This document shows, piece after piece, positions 21,125-30,309 of a DNA stretch of 64,000 nt. The stretch spans positions 43,659,249 to 43,723,248 of the forward strand of contig CM055877.1 of the NCBI GenBank assembly GCA_029582165.1. The letters run 5' to 3'. The notes beneath the pieces were generated by a model, which was not told the DNA's origin, searched no databases, and saw nothing but the letters and a program-made list of their open reading frames with translations. The translations under genes and the position numbers were made by a program. How positions within the stretch are numbered: position 1 is the stretch's first letter; each line of letters begins with the position of its first letter. The DNA comes from Portulaca oleracea. Lineage: Eukaryota > Streptophyta > Magnoliopsida > Caryophyllales > Portulacaceae.

Positions 21125-22107
21125 TGAGCGAGGACGAAACACGCTGGAAAGACTCGTGGTGATTTGTGGGGCCAGTCATCGATCCTTGAAGCAGTTATCA
21201 GTAATGTCCGCGGCCCGGGAGGGGCCGGGGCGTTATTGTCCGCGGCCCGGGTAGGGCTGGGGCGTTACAACATCATCGATAAAATATCTCCTACCGGTAC
21301 TGGGGGCCATGAATTTGTATTAGTGGCTGTTGACTATTTCACAAAATGGGTTGAAGTGGCATCTTACGCCAAAATCACTTATAAACATGTGGCTAAGTTT
21401 ATCCAATAGAACATCATCTGTAGATACGGAGTACCACATGAAATAATAAGTGATACCGGAAGACATTTCGTGAAAGAAGTCACCGAATTGCTTGAGAAAT
21501 ATGAGATCCAGCATCACCACTCGTCAGTTTACAGGCCACAAGCCAATGGCGTCGTGGAAGCAGCCAAAAAGTCATTGAGAAGAATCATTGAGAAGATGGC
21601 AGTAACTTATAAAGACTGGGCGGACAAGTTACCCTTTGCTTTATGGGGGTACCGAGCGTCAATTCACACTGCTACCGGGGCAACCCCATACTCATTAGTT
21701 TACGGGATGGAGGCCGTATTACCCATAGAATAACAACACCTTCCTTGAGGATAGTGGCGGAAAGCCAAATCCCTGAGGCAGAGTGGGCTAGGAACCGATA
21801 TGAAGAATTAACTTTGATTGATGAATGAAGGTTGAGAGCCATGCATAATGTCCAAGTTTATCAGAATAGAATTTCAGGGGCTTTTAACAAGAAAGTGAAG
21901 CCTATAAATCTTAAAGAAGGAGACTTGGTCTTGAAGGAGATGAGAGCACCAGTTCAAGATCCACGAGGGAAATTCAAACCAAATTGGAAAGGTCCTTACA
22001 TCATCAAGACTCTACTACCGGCAGAAGCTGCAATCTTAGTCACTCCCGAGGGCGAGGAATTGTCTCAGCCAACCAATTTGGATCAATTAAAAAAGTTTTA
22101 TGCTTGA

Positions 22108-22439
22108 GAGTTTGAGTGACATAGCTAAGACACTGGATTCGGCCCAGAAACTTAGCAATGTTTAGAAAAAGGAGAGGTGAACTACGAAGGCCTGATTCTA
22201 CTCCTGTAGATACGTAGGAAGCCCGCGAGGGTCCGACTCATATCTTTAATTTTCCTTTTTTTTTCTTCTCTTTGTGGGAAGGCAATAGATGTAATGAAAT
22301 TCATAAATATTGTTGATATTTCATATTAATAATAATAAAGTTCATTACACTGCTTTAGTTTCCTCCTAAGAAATAAATCACTAACGAAATTCAAATATAA
22401 TAATAGTCCTAAAAGATTACAAGAACACACTTGTAACTT
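22108..22439 (+). other. Element A, sequence after integrase
   Basis: Short AT-rich stretch between the end of integrase and the C-terminal end of the first antisense gene. It holds CTGTAGATACGTAGGAAGCC near 22204, typical of the 3' side of Tat pol regions. No gene. Confidence 0.4.
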
Positions 22440-24374
22440 TATTCAGCATCAAATTAAAAATAACTATTGGCTTAGGCAGATTCAATCTTTCTTCTCTTTC
22501 TCGGGCCTTCTTGCTAGGACCAACATCTTTGTCTTTAGGGGCAGGCGTTCCCTCTTCTTAGACTTCTCCTTGTAGACTTGAGGCTCTTTCCCTTTTCCCT
22601 TCTCGGAAGGCTAGGGTTCAGCTCTTCTAGGAGGAGACCTAGGCTCTCTAATAACCAAAGAAGGTAGTGCAGACTCCCTTGTACCACGCCGAGCTGGGGG
22701 CTTCTTCACAGCAATATACTCTTTCTTCCTCTTCTGAATAACATCCCACCCTTGTATTCAAATCAAGCCTATTGAAAACTGAAAGTTGTCCTTTCTCATC
22801 CTCTTCCCTTAGCTTCCTTCGTTCCTCAGGGTCTTTTCAGTCAACCATTTGATAAAGGCTTTGGTTACATAGGTAGTGGCAACCTGTGTCTTATCCTTTG
22901 GGGCTTGAATAGCAGGAATGTTGCTCCAATAGGTGGCCCAACCCTTCGCCACCACATCAGTAATTTCATAAGGCTTCTGAGGAGTACAATCCAACAAAGG
23001 AATGAGTTGTTTTCTCCTCATTTGTTGCATCACCCTCAAGGGGAAATAATAATTGCAGTGGGTGAGACTAATCAATTTCACATGTGAACTTCAATATTGT
23101 GGGTAAACATAATGATGAACACCCCACCACTCTATCCACCAATCGACAAGAGGACTCTTTTTGAGGCGCTTAATCCAAGAGCCCATGGACTCCTCATCCA
23201 AGTAAAGCTTGCGGTGTAGAATTCTATGAACCTTCCAGTCAACTGTAGTCAATGGAGGAGCCATTTGCCTTGGGTGTTCCATCAGCCAAATCTGCATAAA
23301 AACAAACCAAATCAGACAAGGAAGCTAAAATTTTTTTTTATCCAGACTGGGCAGAATTCAGAAGATAGAGCACCATGCCTGCAGGCATGGTGGCCTACCC
23401 AGATCTGAATCTGTCCAGACTGAACAGAAAAATCCCAGATAGAGCGCCATGCCTGCAGACATGGTGGCCTGACCAGAATTCTGCACAACAAGACTGATCG
23501 ACACTGACCGGACAGAGTGTCATGCCTGGAGGCATGACGACCCGACTGAGATCAAACCTGACGAAATTGTACAAAAAAGTAAGAAGAAAACGAACAGAGC
23601 AGCATGCCTGGAGGCATGACAACATGACAGCCTGACTGGGTTTGAACTTAACGACACTGTGCAAAAGAACAAAAAAAAAAAAAAACTGTACAGAAGCAGC
23701 ATACCTGCAAGCATGGCTACCTGCCCGGTATTCCAAACAAAAAAAAAAAAACGTACCTGAAGAAGAAGCGGACTCCCGCGCCATGCCTCTGTTTTGTCTT
23801 GCTCATCCAGACCAATGATGGTTTCGCCAAGCACCAAGGGAGTAGGATTTCTACCACCACTCATGTCGTCCAAAACATTGATCAAACACACCGGGATGGT
23901 TCCCGATCCTCCATGGGGAAAGAGGAATTGTCCTAGGATGCATAAAGCCACCGCTCTAACCCTAATCTCGGGACCGAGGTCTAAGGTTTCAGGTGATTGG
24001 AAATATTCTAAAAGGGCTAGCAGGTGTATCTTTCCACCAATCAAGATACTCCCTAAGGCTTTTTCGGGTAGGCGTAGCAAGCGTTGGAATTTCAAGGGTG
24101 CATCATCAAAAGGAATGGGGAGTGCAGGCCAAACTAAAGAATCCACGCTCATCAAAGCATCCCACTCTTCAACCAAAGGACATAATTCAACATCCCCAAA
24201 GCGAAAAACATGCATCCCGAGATCCCATAATTCAATGCATGCGTAAAGAAAATCTAGAAACAAAACGACTTGTTTCAGGCTTAGAAAAATTGAAAGGTTG
24301 TACCTTTGTAGTTCCTTCTTCTCATTCTTGGAAAGAGCACTCAACCACGTAGATAGCTTCTTCTCAAAAGCCAT
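22440..24374 (-). pseudogene. Antisense gene 1 of element A (DUF7745/plant mobile domain type)
   Basis: Start ATG at 24374. Exon 1 (24374-23757) gives MAFEKKLSTWLSALSKNEKK, then HVFRFGDVELCPLVEEWDAL near residues 55-75, and FPHGGSGTIPVCLINVL. This is the style of the DUF7745/plant-mobile-domain proteins found in plant transposons. Intron 23292-23756 (CAG|GTACGT ... TTTATGCAG) is phase 0. Exon 2 continues IWLMEHPRQMAPP, a natural extension (PLLLQ|IWLMEH). A TGA at about 23092 and frame changes follow; a Lys/Arg-rich C-terminus ends near 22440. It lies opposite to gag-pol, after integrase, as the antisense ORFs of Tat elements do. Function unknown. Confidence 0.75.
23292..23756 (-). repeat. Intron of antisense gene 1, packed with dyad repeats
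   Basis: Degenerate head-to-tail units of about 75-95 bp each carry a palindromic centre: CATGCCTGCAGGCATG inside a perfect 22-bp palindrome (23371-23392), then CATGCCTGCAGACATG (23444), CATGCCTGGAGGCATG (23521), CATGCCTGGAGGCATG (23604) and CATACCTGCAAGCATG (23699). CCAGACTG/ACCTGAC words recur between them. Confidence 0.85.
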
Positions 24375-25246
24375 GGGCGTCGGCGCAAAAAATCAAGGCA
24401 GGACGACACGTTTTTTGAGGCAGAAAATTGGACAGTTTTGGGAGAATTCTCGCGGCTAGCAGTACACTGCCTACAATACCTGCAAGTATTTGTAGGCAGA
24501 ACAACAATTCCCTGGGCACGAAAACCTAAGCACTGACTGGACAGGCCTGGGTAGGCTTGGGTTAGAATACCTGCAGGTATTTATGGGTGGAGCAACAGAC
24601 TTTTGAGGCGCGAAACCCTAGGCGCTGATTGGACAGGTCGGGTTGCAATACTTGCAGGCATGCTAGATCATTGGCCCGTTTTTATCTCTAATTTCTTTCC
24701 TTTCTCTTTTCTTTTCTTTTTTCTCTTACGTTTTTTAATTTTTATTTCTTTCTTACCATTCCCTATTAATTTTTTTTTCACTTCCTTATTTTATTTATTT
24801 ATTCTTTTTTTATTTTATTTTCCTTTTTCTCTTCTACTTCTTCTTACTTCACCACCCTTTCAAAAAAAAAAAAAAAATCATAAGAGCATAATGGTACCAG
24901 TGTTTTATTTTGACCTGTCCTGAAATTAATGACAAATTAACATTCTGACACTTAGGATTTTCTTTTTTCTTTTTGTTATTTTTTATTTTTGGGAAGTGGG
25001 GGCTGCACGCATCACCTTGCATCTGCATTTTAGCATGTAAATTTTGAGTCATAGGATAGAAATACATAAAAGTCTCTCTGCATACATTGTCTTAGAGTCT
25101 AAGTGCATACATGCATCATAATAAAACATAGAATAGGAGTCTCATGCGTGACATCTAGCTAATACATACCTAAAGTTCCAGCATGCACAACACAGTCTCA
25201 TAATGCATACATAAAGTCCCATCCTGCATTCATAACTTAGCCCACA
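24375..25246. other. Spacer between the two antisense genes
   Basis: Holds three more dyads, AATACCTGCAAGTATT (24473), AATACCTGCAGGTATT (24571) and AATACTTGCAGGCATG (24649), then T-rich low-complexity DNA (24690-24870) and several GCATACAT/GCATGCA words. Likely upstream region of antisense gene 1. No gene. Confidence 0.5.
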
Positions 25247-26897
25247 TCAAAGAAAGCAAGAAGAACCGCGAGAGTTATGACGGCTTGAGCTAGCAGACCA
25301 AAGATCGCGACCACCTTCGAGTGTCATCGCCCTGTGTCGATCACCAGAAGCACCAAATAAGGCGTCCACAAAGGCATTATCTGTTGGAGCAGTGGGGGGC
25401 AAGCCGCTTGGAGCGGATCCATGACGACCCATAGGAGGCCATCGGGATAAAGACGGAACATCTCGAGGGGAACTAAAACTCCTGAGCACCTCTGTATCAC
25501 CTAGGCTCTCAAGCATCTTCAGACACTGAACCGATAACTGAAAAATTCAAAATCGCCAAGAAGCGAGTACTTCAGTATCACCAGATCGGACAGGATTACC
25601 ACCTGTCGCTCGGAGGCCAGTAGAACGCCGACTAGATCTCCCACCAGGCTGGCGGCTCGTGCGGCGCTCAGTATGATGACTCGACCTATGACTGGTATGG
25701 CCAACATAACGACCCCAAGACGGATGATCCGAATATTGCAAAAGCTCTATATCCTGTCGTTCAACAGACTGACCGCGACTTTGAGGAGTTGCCTCGGGGT
25801 CTGCCCCTCCAAATGAATGACCATGACAATGAGACGAACCGCGGCCTCCATGACCACCTGACCCGGAGAATTGTCCATCATTCTAGGAACGATTGGCATG
25901 AACGACACCTCCTCTACGTGATATTTGTATATCACGGAATCGCTCTCGTAAAGGCACGTCATCAGACGAGCTGATCGTCCAAGTCGATTGACCAATAATG
26001 ACACGGCGACGAGAGGATTCGCCATGCTCAAAATTGCGGAAATCCCCGATTGAAAAGCGAGGAGGTTTGGGAAAACGTGGAGGAGGACCACGTTCGACAC
26101 TAGAATGGAGAGGAATCCCACCATAACCCCCACCACCTCCCTGAGAATGCGACTCAGAACTAGACTCATCAGTGCCAGAAGATCGAAACTCATTATGATT
26201 GGAGTCAGAATTACTGGGGGACCCTTGATAGCGGCTTGAAGAGGAAAATCGACCTCGCAGCTGTCTTCCGTAGGAGGCGCAAGCTGACCCAACCTCTTAA
26301 AGCTCCAAAGAGAGGGCTGAAAAGAAGGAACAAGGAGAGATTCAGCAGAGAGGTCACCAAATCAAAAAAAAAAAAAAATCTGGTAGAGAAAGTAAAGAGT
26401 CACCAGAACCTGTAACAGTCACCGGGATATACGTACAACCAAACCAGCGACGAAACCTGTGGCCTCATATTTTCGGGAGGGATCCACTAAATGCAAAGAA
26501 AAAGGGAATGGATGAGTTCATCAAAAGCAACAAATGAATGAAGGAAAGGTTGCAGCACGTATGCGTCGACGAGCCAAGCGATCCAAGTAGAGCTCCACTG
26601 CCCCAGCGTGGTACTCATCGTCATAGCGAGTACCAACATACCCCAAGGAGTCCCATGACATGCAGCTACCCAATCCTCGAAGCTCAAAGATCGAGGGGCC
26701 ATCATTTCGGCCGAAGGGTTCGCAGGAATCCAAGGATCATAGAAACTCAGGATTTGAGAAGAGACTCACTCACCCAAAAACCAGACGAAGCCGTAAGGGC
26801 CTTCCAGGAGGATCCTCGATGTAGTAATACCGTCAGCCCAGATTCTCATCCCAGTCCTATCGTCAAGGTCATCCCAAGGACTCCAATTCACATCCTC

Positions 26898-26975
26898 CTG
26901 ATTTCAAAGAAAAAAAAGAGGGAAAATTGTGAAACGAGATCCAATAAATAAAATCAAGAGTGAAGAAGTACATAC
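26898..26975 (-). other. Intron in antisense gene 2 (78 bp)
   Basis: GTATGT donor at 26975 and a T-rich TTTCTTTGAAATCAG acceptor ending 26898. Downstream exon EDVNWSPWDDLDD continues in phase 0. Confidence 0.75.
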
Positions 26976-27137
26976 CGGGGTCGCGTTGTCTGAAAGAACG
27001 CGCAGATTCTGGAGGGTGTCTGAGCCGTACCTATCAGGACAGGCCATCGCCTTTGACCACCGGGTAGCTGCGGGAATAACTTTCATGTTCGCTCTGGTCA
27101 TAGGAGCCAGAGCAAGGAAGTACTCATGAAACCATGC

Positions 27138-27211
27138 CTGCATAGGTTAGGACAAATGGATAAAATAATAATAATGCCATAAGGTGAGAAGAGTCCTAAG
27201 AGTTTGGTTAC
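27138..27211 (-). other. Intron in antisense gene 2 (74 bp)
   Basis: GT at 27211-27210 and AG at 27139-27138 on the minus strand, T-rich 3' part with CCTAAC branch-like word. The flanking frames join in phase 0. Confidence 0.75.
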
Positions 27212-27873
27212 CTTTAAGAAAATCCATAGACAAGGGCCGTAGTTGTAGAATCGGGACTCCCTATTCGGTAAGTTCGTCCAGCACCCCATGCGGAGACCCC
27301 GTACGAAACAAGCATATGCCGCTTGTGCCCACTTCAAATTGCCTATGTTGTTTAGATCCGCTAAGTTCTCTAGCTAGAAGAGGTGGATATCGTCCCCAGG
27401 ATTGGCAAAAAAGGATGCACCAATGAAATAAGCGAGGATAATCGCATCCGTTGAGCTAACGGGAGAGCCGGGAAGCCCGGGGAACGAATCGCGTCCCTAA
27501 AGTGTTTGTAGCGCAGGGGACGACCTGACTCCTGCCCTCCCATCATAGGCCTAAAGAATTCTAACGCCTGTGGAGTGCCTCTCCTAAAAGCCCGGTTGAA
27601 ATACAAGCGTTGAGTCCCCCAAGGTAAACTAGTGATTATTACAAAGTCTGAAGGAATGACAACCATCTCACCAAACCGGAAGTGAAATGTATTGGTAGTG
27701 TCCTAGAAAAGCTCACCAAGAGCTCTAACAGGACGACGAGAGCGAGGCATTAACTAAGCCTCCAAACACTGATAAAAAGGGAGGAAACCGGTGTGTTCCA
27801 TGATAACTTGAACAAGGCCAGAACGAATTTTCAAAGTAGCCATCATCTTTGTGATCGAACCGCAAGTTTTCAT

Positions 27874-28940
27874 GCTATCATCCTAGGAATAAAAGGAACT
27901 ACCATCAAACACTAGGGGCTAATAGGAATCGGGCGAGAAAAATTCAGAAAGGCACAGTCATATTTCTTTCGAATTACACTCGCAAGATTGACCTTTGGTT
28001 TTTTTGGACTTCATAAATCAAGCAAGAATCAGGCGAGCATCAAAGTCGCACGAATTAAATCAGAGGTAACGACATGGTAAAATAACCCTTTTTCCAAGTC
28101 AAAGTTCAGATTAATACATATGTTTCTGATTCATTAAAATTTTTACGAGACTTAAGTCGAAAAAATCATAACATTTTCAAATTATACTCTAAGTACCAAA
28201 ACGGGAATCAGATTTTATGAGAAAAATCTCGAGATTGCTAATCGATCTCGATATTAACTCTAAAAATTTGACAGCACAAGAAACAACAAAAAGCAAGAAA
28301 TTTCGGGCTTCAACGCACGACAAGGTTGGTTCACATAATCGGGCCTAAGAATACAAGTTACTAAACCTAAAAGTCACGAGAAAAGTACGAAGCATGCATG
28401 TAACAAGAATCAATGTATGAAAAATTTTATGAGACATAATTCGAATAATTTTTGGATTATACTCTAAAATTAATGAAGAATAACTTTATGAGAAAAACAT
28501 CGGGAAAATAGCTAAAATCCAATGTTAAACTCTAAAATTAATAACACCAAGTCACAAAGCCCACAAGGTGTATATGAGCCCAAGAGACAATTACAGTTGG
28601 GCCAAAGGAGGCTTCAACACAATTGGGCCCATGCACATAAGCCATAAGAGAGGCATATAAAGCATGAAAGGCTTTCCGGGATCTCTGACCTACGAAGCCA
28701 CACATGCTCATTCGGATATTGCATGAGGTTCGCCAGGTTGAACCCACCTTCGGGAAACCATTCCTTGGCAAAGAACGTGTGATGAACCCAATTCTCGGCA
28801 TGAGGAGCTACATGGCCACGGGGTTTCAAAGGTTGTGTCATTGTCGGATGCGAACTACAAAACACAAGAAAGTGCGTTCGAAATCACGAAATAGAGACCC
28901 GAACTGGGACCATGCGGTCAGAATGCAAAAGGTGACCCGA
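27874..28940. other. Element A 3' region, no recognised gene
   Basis: AT-rich, with diverged internal repeats of ATACTCTAAA and TTTATGAGAAAAA words (28180-28520). A minus frame at 28614-28865 (contains KEWFPEGGFNLANL) looks protein-like but has no family signal; it could be an upstream exon of antisense gene 2. Confidence 0.35.
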
Positions 28941-29575
28941 GCGGCGACCATACCGCCAGGTATGGATTAGCCTCGGGCCGGAACCCAGCCGCACACCTCG
29001 GGTCTGCCATGGGACATTACGGAACGAATTCAAACACCAAAACCCAGACAAAAAGGCGATCCAAAAACCCAAGTAGGACTGTCTCGGGTCTGAACCCGAG
29101 ACCATACATGGCGGTATGCGTCCAATCTTGGCGGAATTTCGGCAAGTCAACGGGATTGAAAGGCATGCAAAATCTGAAATTCAACGTCCGGACTGTAGCA
29201 TACCTGGCGGTACAGTTGGATATACTTGACCACTTTTCAGATGTGGACCTGAGAAAACCGAAATCGAAGAACCATCGCCGGCCGAGCAGCAATACCTGGC
29301 GGTATTTTTCTCCAGGGCTGGGCAAGGTGTTCGACCTTCATTTAGAGAGAGAAAGCGGGAGTCCAGCCAGCTAATACATGGCGGTATGCCGTCCCGGCGA
29401 CCAGGACGCCTCGCATAAAAACCGAGGCAGCTGTGACCGAAGCTGTGGATCGGCGGAATTCAGCTGCGACTACAGGACAAACCTGGCGGTATGCGCACTC
29501 CGTCTCTGGGTCTCGCTGGCGATCGACGGGTAGTAGGGGAAGCTCGGGGAACAGCCACACCTGGCGGTATGCTTT
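28941..29575 (+). repeat. Seven dyad repeats ATACCTGGCGGTAT in the 3' region
   Basis: Copies at 28950 (inside an 18-bp palindrome), 29104, 29200, 29292, 29374, 29480 and 29557, spaced 78-154 bp. Most keep the same orientation (CTGGCGG on +); the first is the reverse form CCGCCAGG. The spacing DNA is GC-richer than the rest of the element. Confidence 0.9.
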
Positions 29576-29935
29576 GCTTGGGGTTGGCTGCGCGAGTTTG
29601 TAGAGAGAGAAAGAGTAGTGTGAATGAAGTTGAAAATGAAGTGCTTGAGTGTATGGATAAGATGACGACCTACTCATTTAAAGGCTAATCTTCAACTTCC
29701 CACCTACCCACAATGACTGCAAGTAAATAACCATTTGACCGGTCTAAGCTAGATTGACTAGAAAATAATGAGGAGAATTTAAAAATTCTTTTTGTTTTCA
29801 TACTCCAATAATAAAAAAAAATACAACAAAAAAGAGAGGAGATATTATTTTCAAGAGAAAATATGGAAATATAATTTCTATAGGACTCAGAAAATAATTT
29901 TAATTCAATTTTGCGCCTGCATCATCTTCAACTAC

Positions 29936-30246
29936 AACGACATCAAGAAAGACTGAACGACATCGACTGAACGACATCGGGAAAGACTGAGAGACACTGG
30001 GAAAGACTGAACGACATCGACTAAACGACATCAGGAAAGACGGAGAGATATCAACGACATCAACTGAACGACATCGGGAAAGACTGAATGACATCGGGAA
30101 AGACTGAAAGACATCGGGAAAAGACTGAACGACATCGGGAAAGACTGAAAGACATTGGGAAAGACTGAATGACACCGGGAAATACTGAACGACACCGGGA
30201 AAGACTGAAAGACATCGGGAAAGATTGAAGGACATCGAGAAAGACA
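29936..30246 (+). repeat. 20-bp tandem array before the polypurine tract
   Basis: About 15 copies of GACATCGGGAAAGACTGAAN with substitutions and a few shortened units. Tat elements are known for variable tandem repeats just before the 3' LTR. The antisense Ser/Phe frames here are translations of the repeat. Confidence 0.9.
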
Positions 30247-30292
30247 GAAGACCACCATGCTATACTTTGATCATCGTCTTACTTAGACTCGA

Positions 30293-30304
30293 TCAAAGTG
30301 GGGG
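30293..30304 (+). promoter_or_regulatory. Element A polypurine tract
   Basis: CAAAGTGGGGGC lies 5 bases before the 3' LTR, the usual plus-strand primer. Confidence 0.8.
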
Positions 30305-30309
30305 CTAAT

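Larger units (their letters stand above)
20419..21269 (+). mobile_element. Chimeric insertion: long-LTR fragment fused to Cassandra TRIM
   Basis: The whole segment is bounded by one perfect 5-bp duplication ACATC (20414-20418, 21270-21274). Its first 107 bp (20419-20525, TGTAACGCCCCGGAAATTC...) match the start of the solo LTR at 1839. The rest is a complete Cassandra: LTR 20526-20809, PBS, 135-bp inside, LTR 20945-21269. No second duplication flanks the Cassandra part. So the left end comes from one family and the right end from another. Confidence 0.85.
20526..21269 (+). mobile_element. Cassandra TRIM with 5S-like LTRs
   Basis: LTRs of 284 and 325 bp begin TGTAATACCCC and end GGGGCGTTACA. 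The PBS TGGTATCAGAGCC at 20812-20824 is complementary to initiator-Met tRNA. A purine run AAGTGGGGG (20934-20942) precedes LTR2. The inside codes for nothing, so it depends on other elements' proteins. LTR2 has an extra 34-bp copy of its own tail (TGTCCGCGGCCCGGG...GGCGTTA at about 21206-21235 and 21237-21269). Confidence 0.9.
19991..22107 (+). pseudogene. Element A integrase remnant, split by a TRIM insertion
   Basis: The zinc-binding domain (HSGECGPHMN ... CHAFVRKCLKCQ, about 20190-20330) and the start of the core are cut at 20418 by the insertion 20419-21269. The core resumes with ISPTGTGGHEFVLVAVDYFTKWVEVA, including the core Asp. Then come ISDTGRHF (second Asp), SSVYRPQANGVVEAAK (Glu) and LPFALWGYR. 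A TAG at 21407-21409, a one-base deletion near 21731 and a TGA at 21826-21828 break the frame. The C-terminal part (LKEGDLVLKEMRAP, FKPNWKGPYIIK) ends at 22107 without a chromodomain. Confidence 0.9.
25247..27873 (-). pseudogene. Antisense gene 2 of element A (plant mobile domain type)
   Basis: A multi-exon gene. From ATG 27873: IRSGLVQVIMEHTGF, RRPVRALGEL, NTFHFRFGEMVVIPSDF, and SGRPLRYKHFRDAI fit the aminotransferase-like plant mobile domain. Introns 27138-27211 (AAG|GTAACC...TATGCAG) and 26898-26975 (CCG|GTATGT...AATCAG) are both phase 0, joining WIFLK|AWFHEYF and NATP|EDVNWSPWDD. The C-terminal half (about 26230-25247) is Ser/Gly/Arg-rich (ESHSQGGGGGYGG). Another intron near 26280-26420 is likely. 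TAG stops at 27754-27756 and 27703-27705 (a Trp position), others further on. A second, different antisense gene in one element; role unknown. Confidence 0.7.

Noticed and set aside
24603..24923. 106-codon Phe-rich frame
   Set aside because: T-rich low-complexity DNA between the antisense genes.
29900..30258. Minus-strand Ser/Phe/Pro-rich protein frames
   Set aside because: They are direct translations of the 20-bp tandem array and have no independent coding signal.
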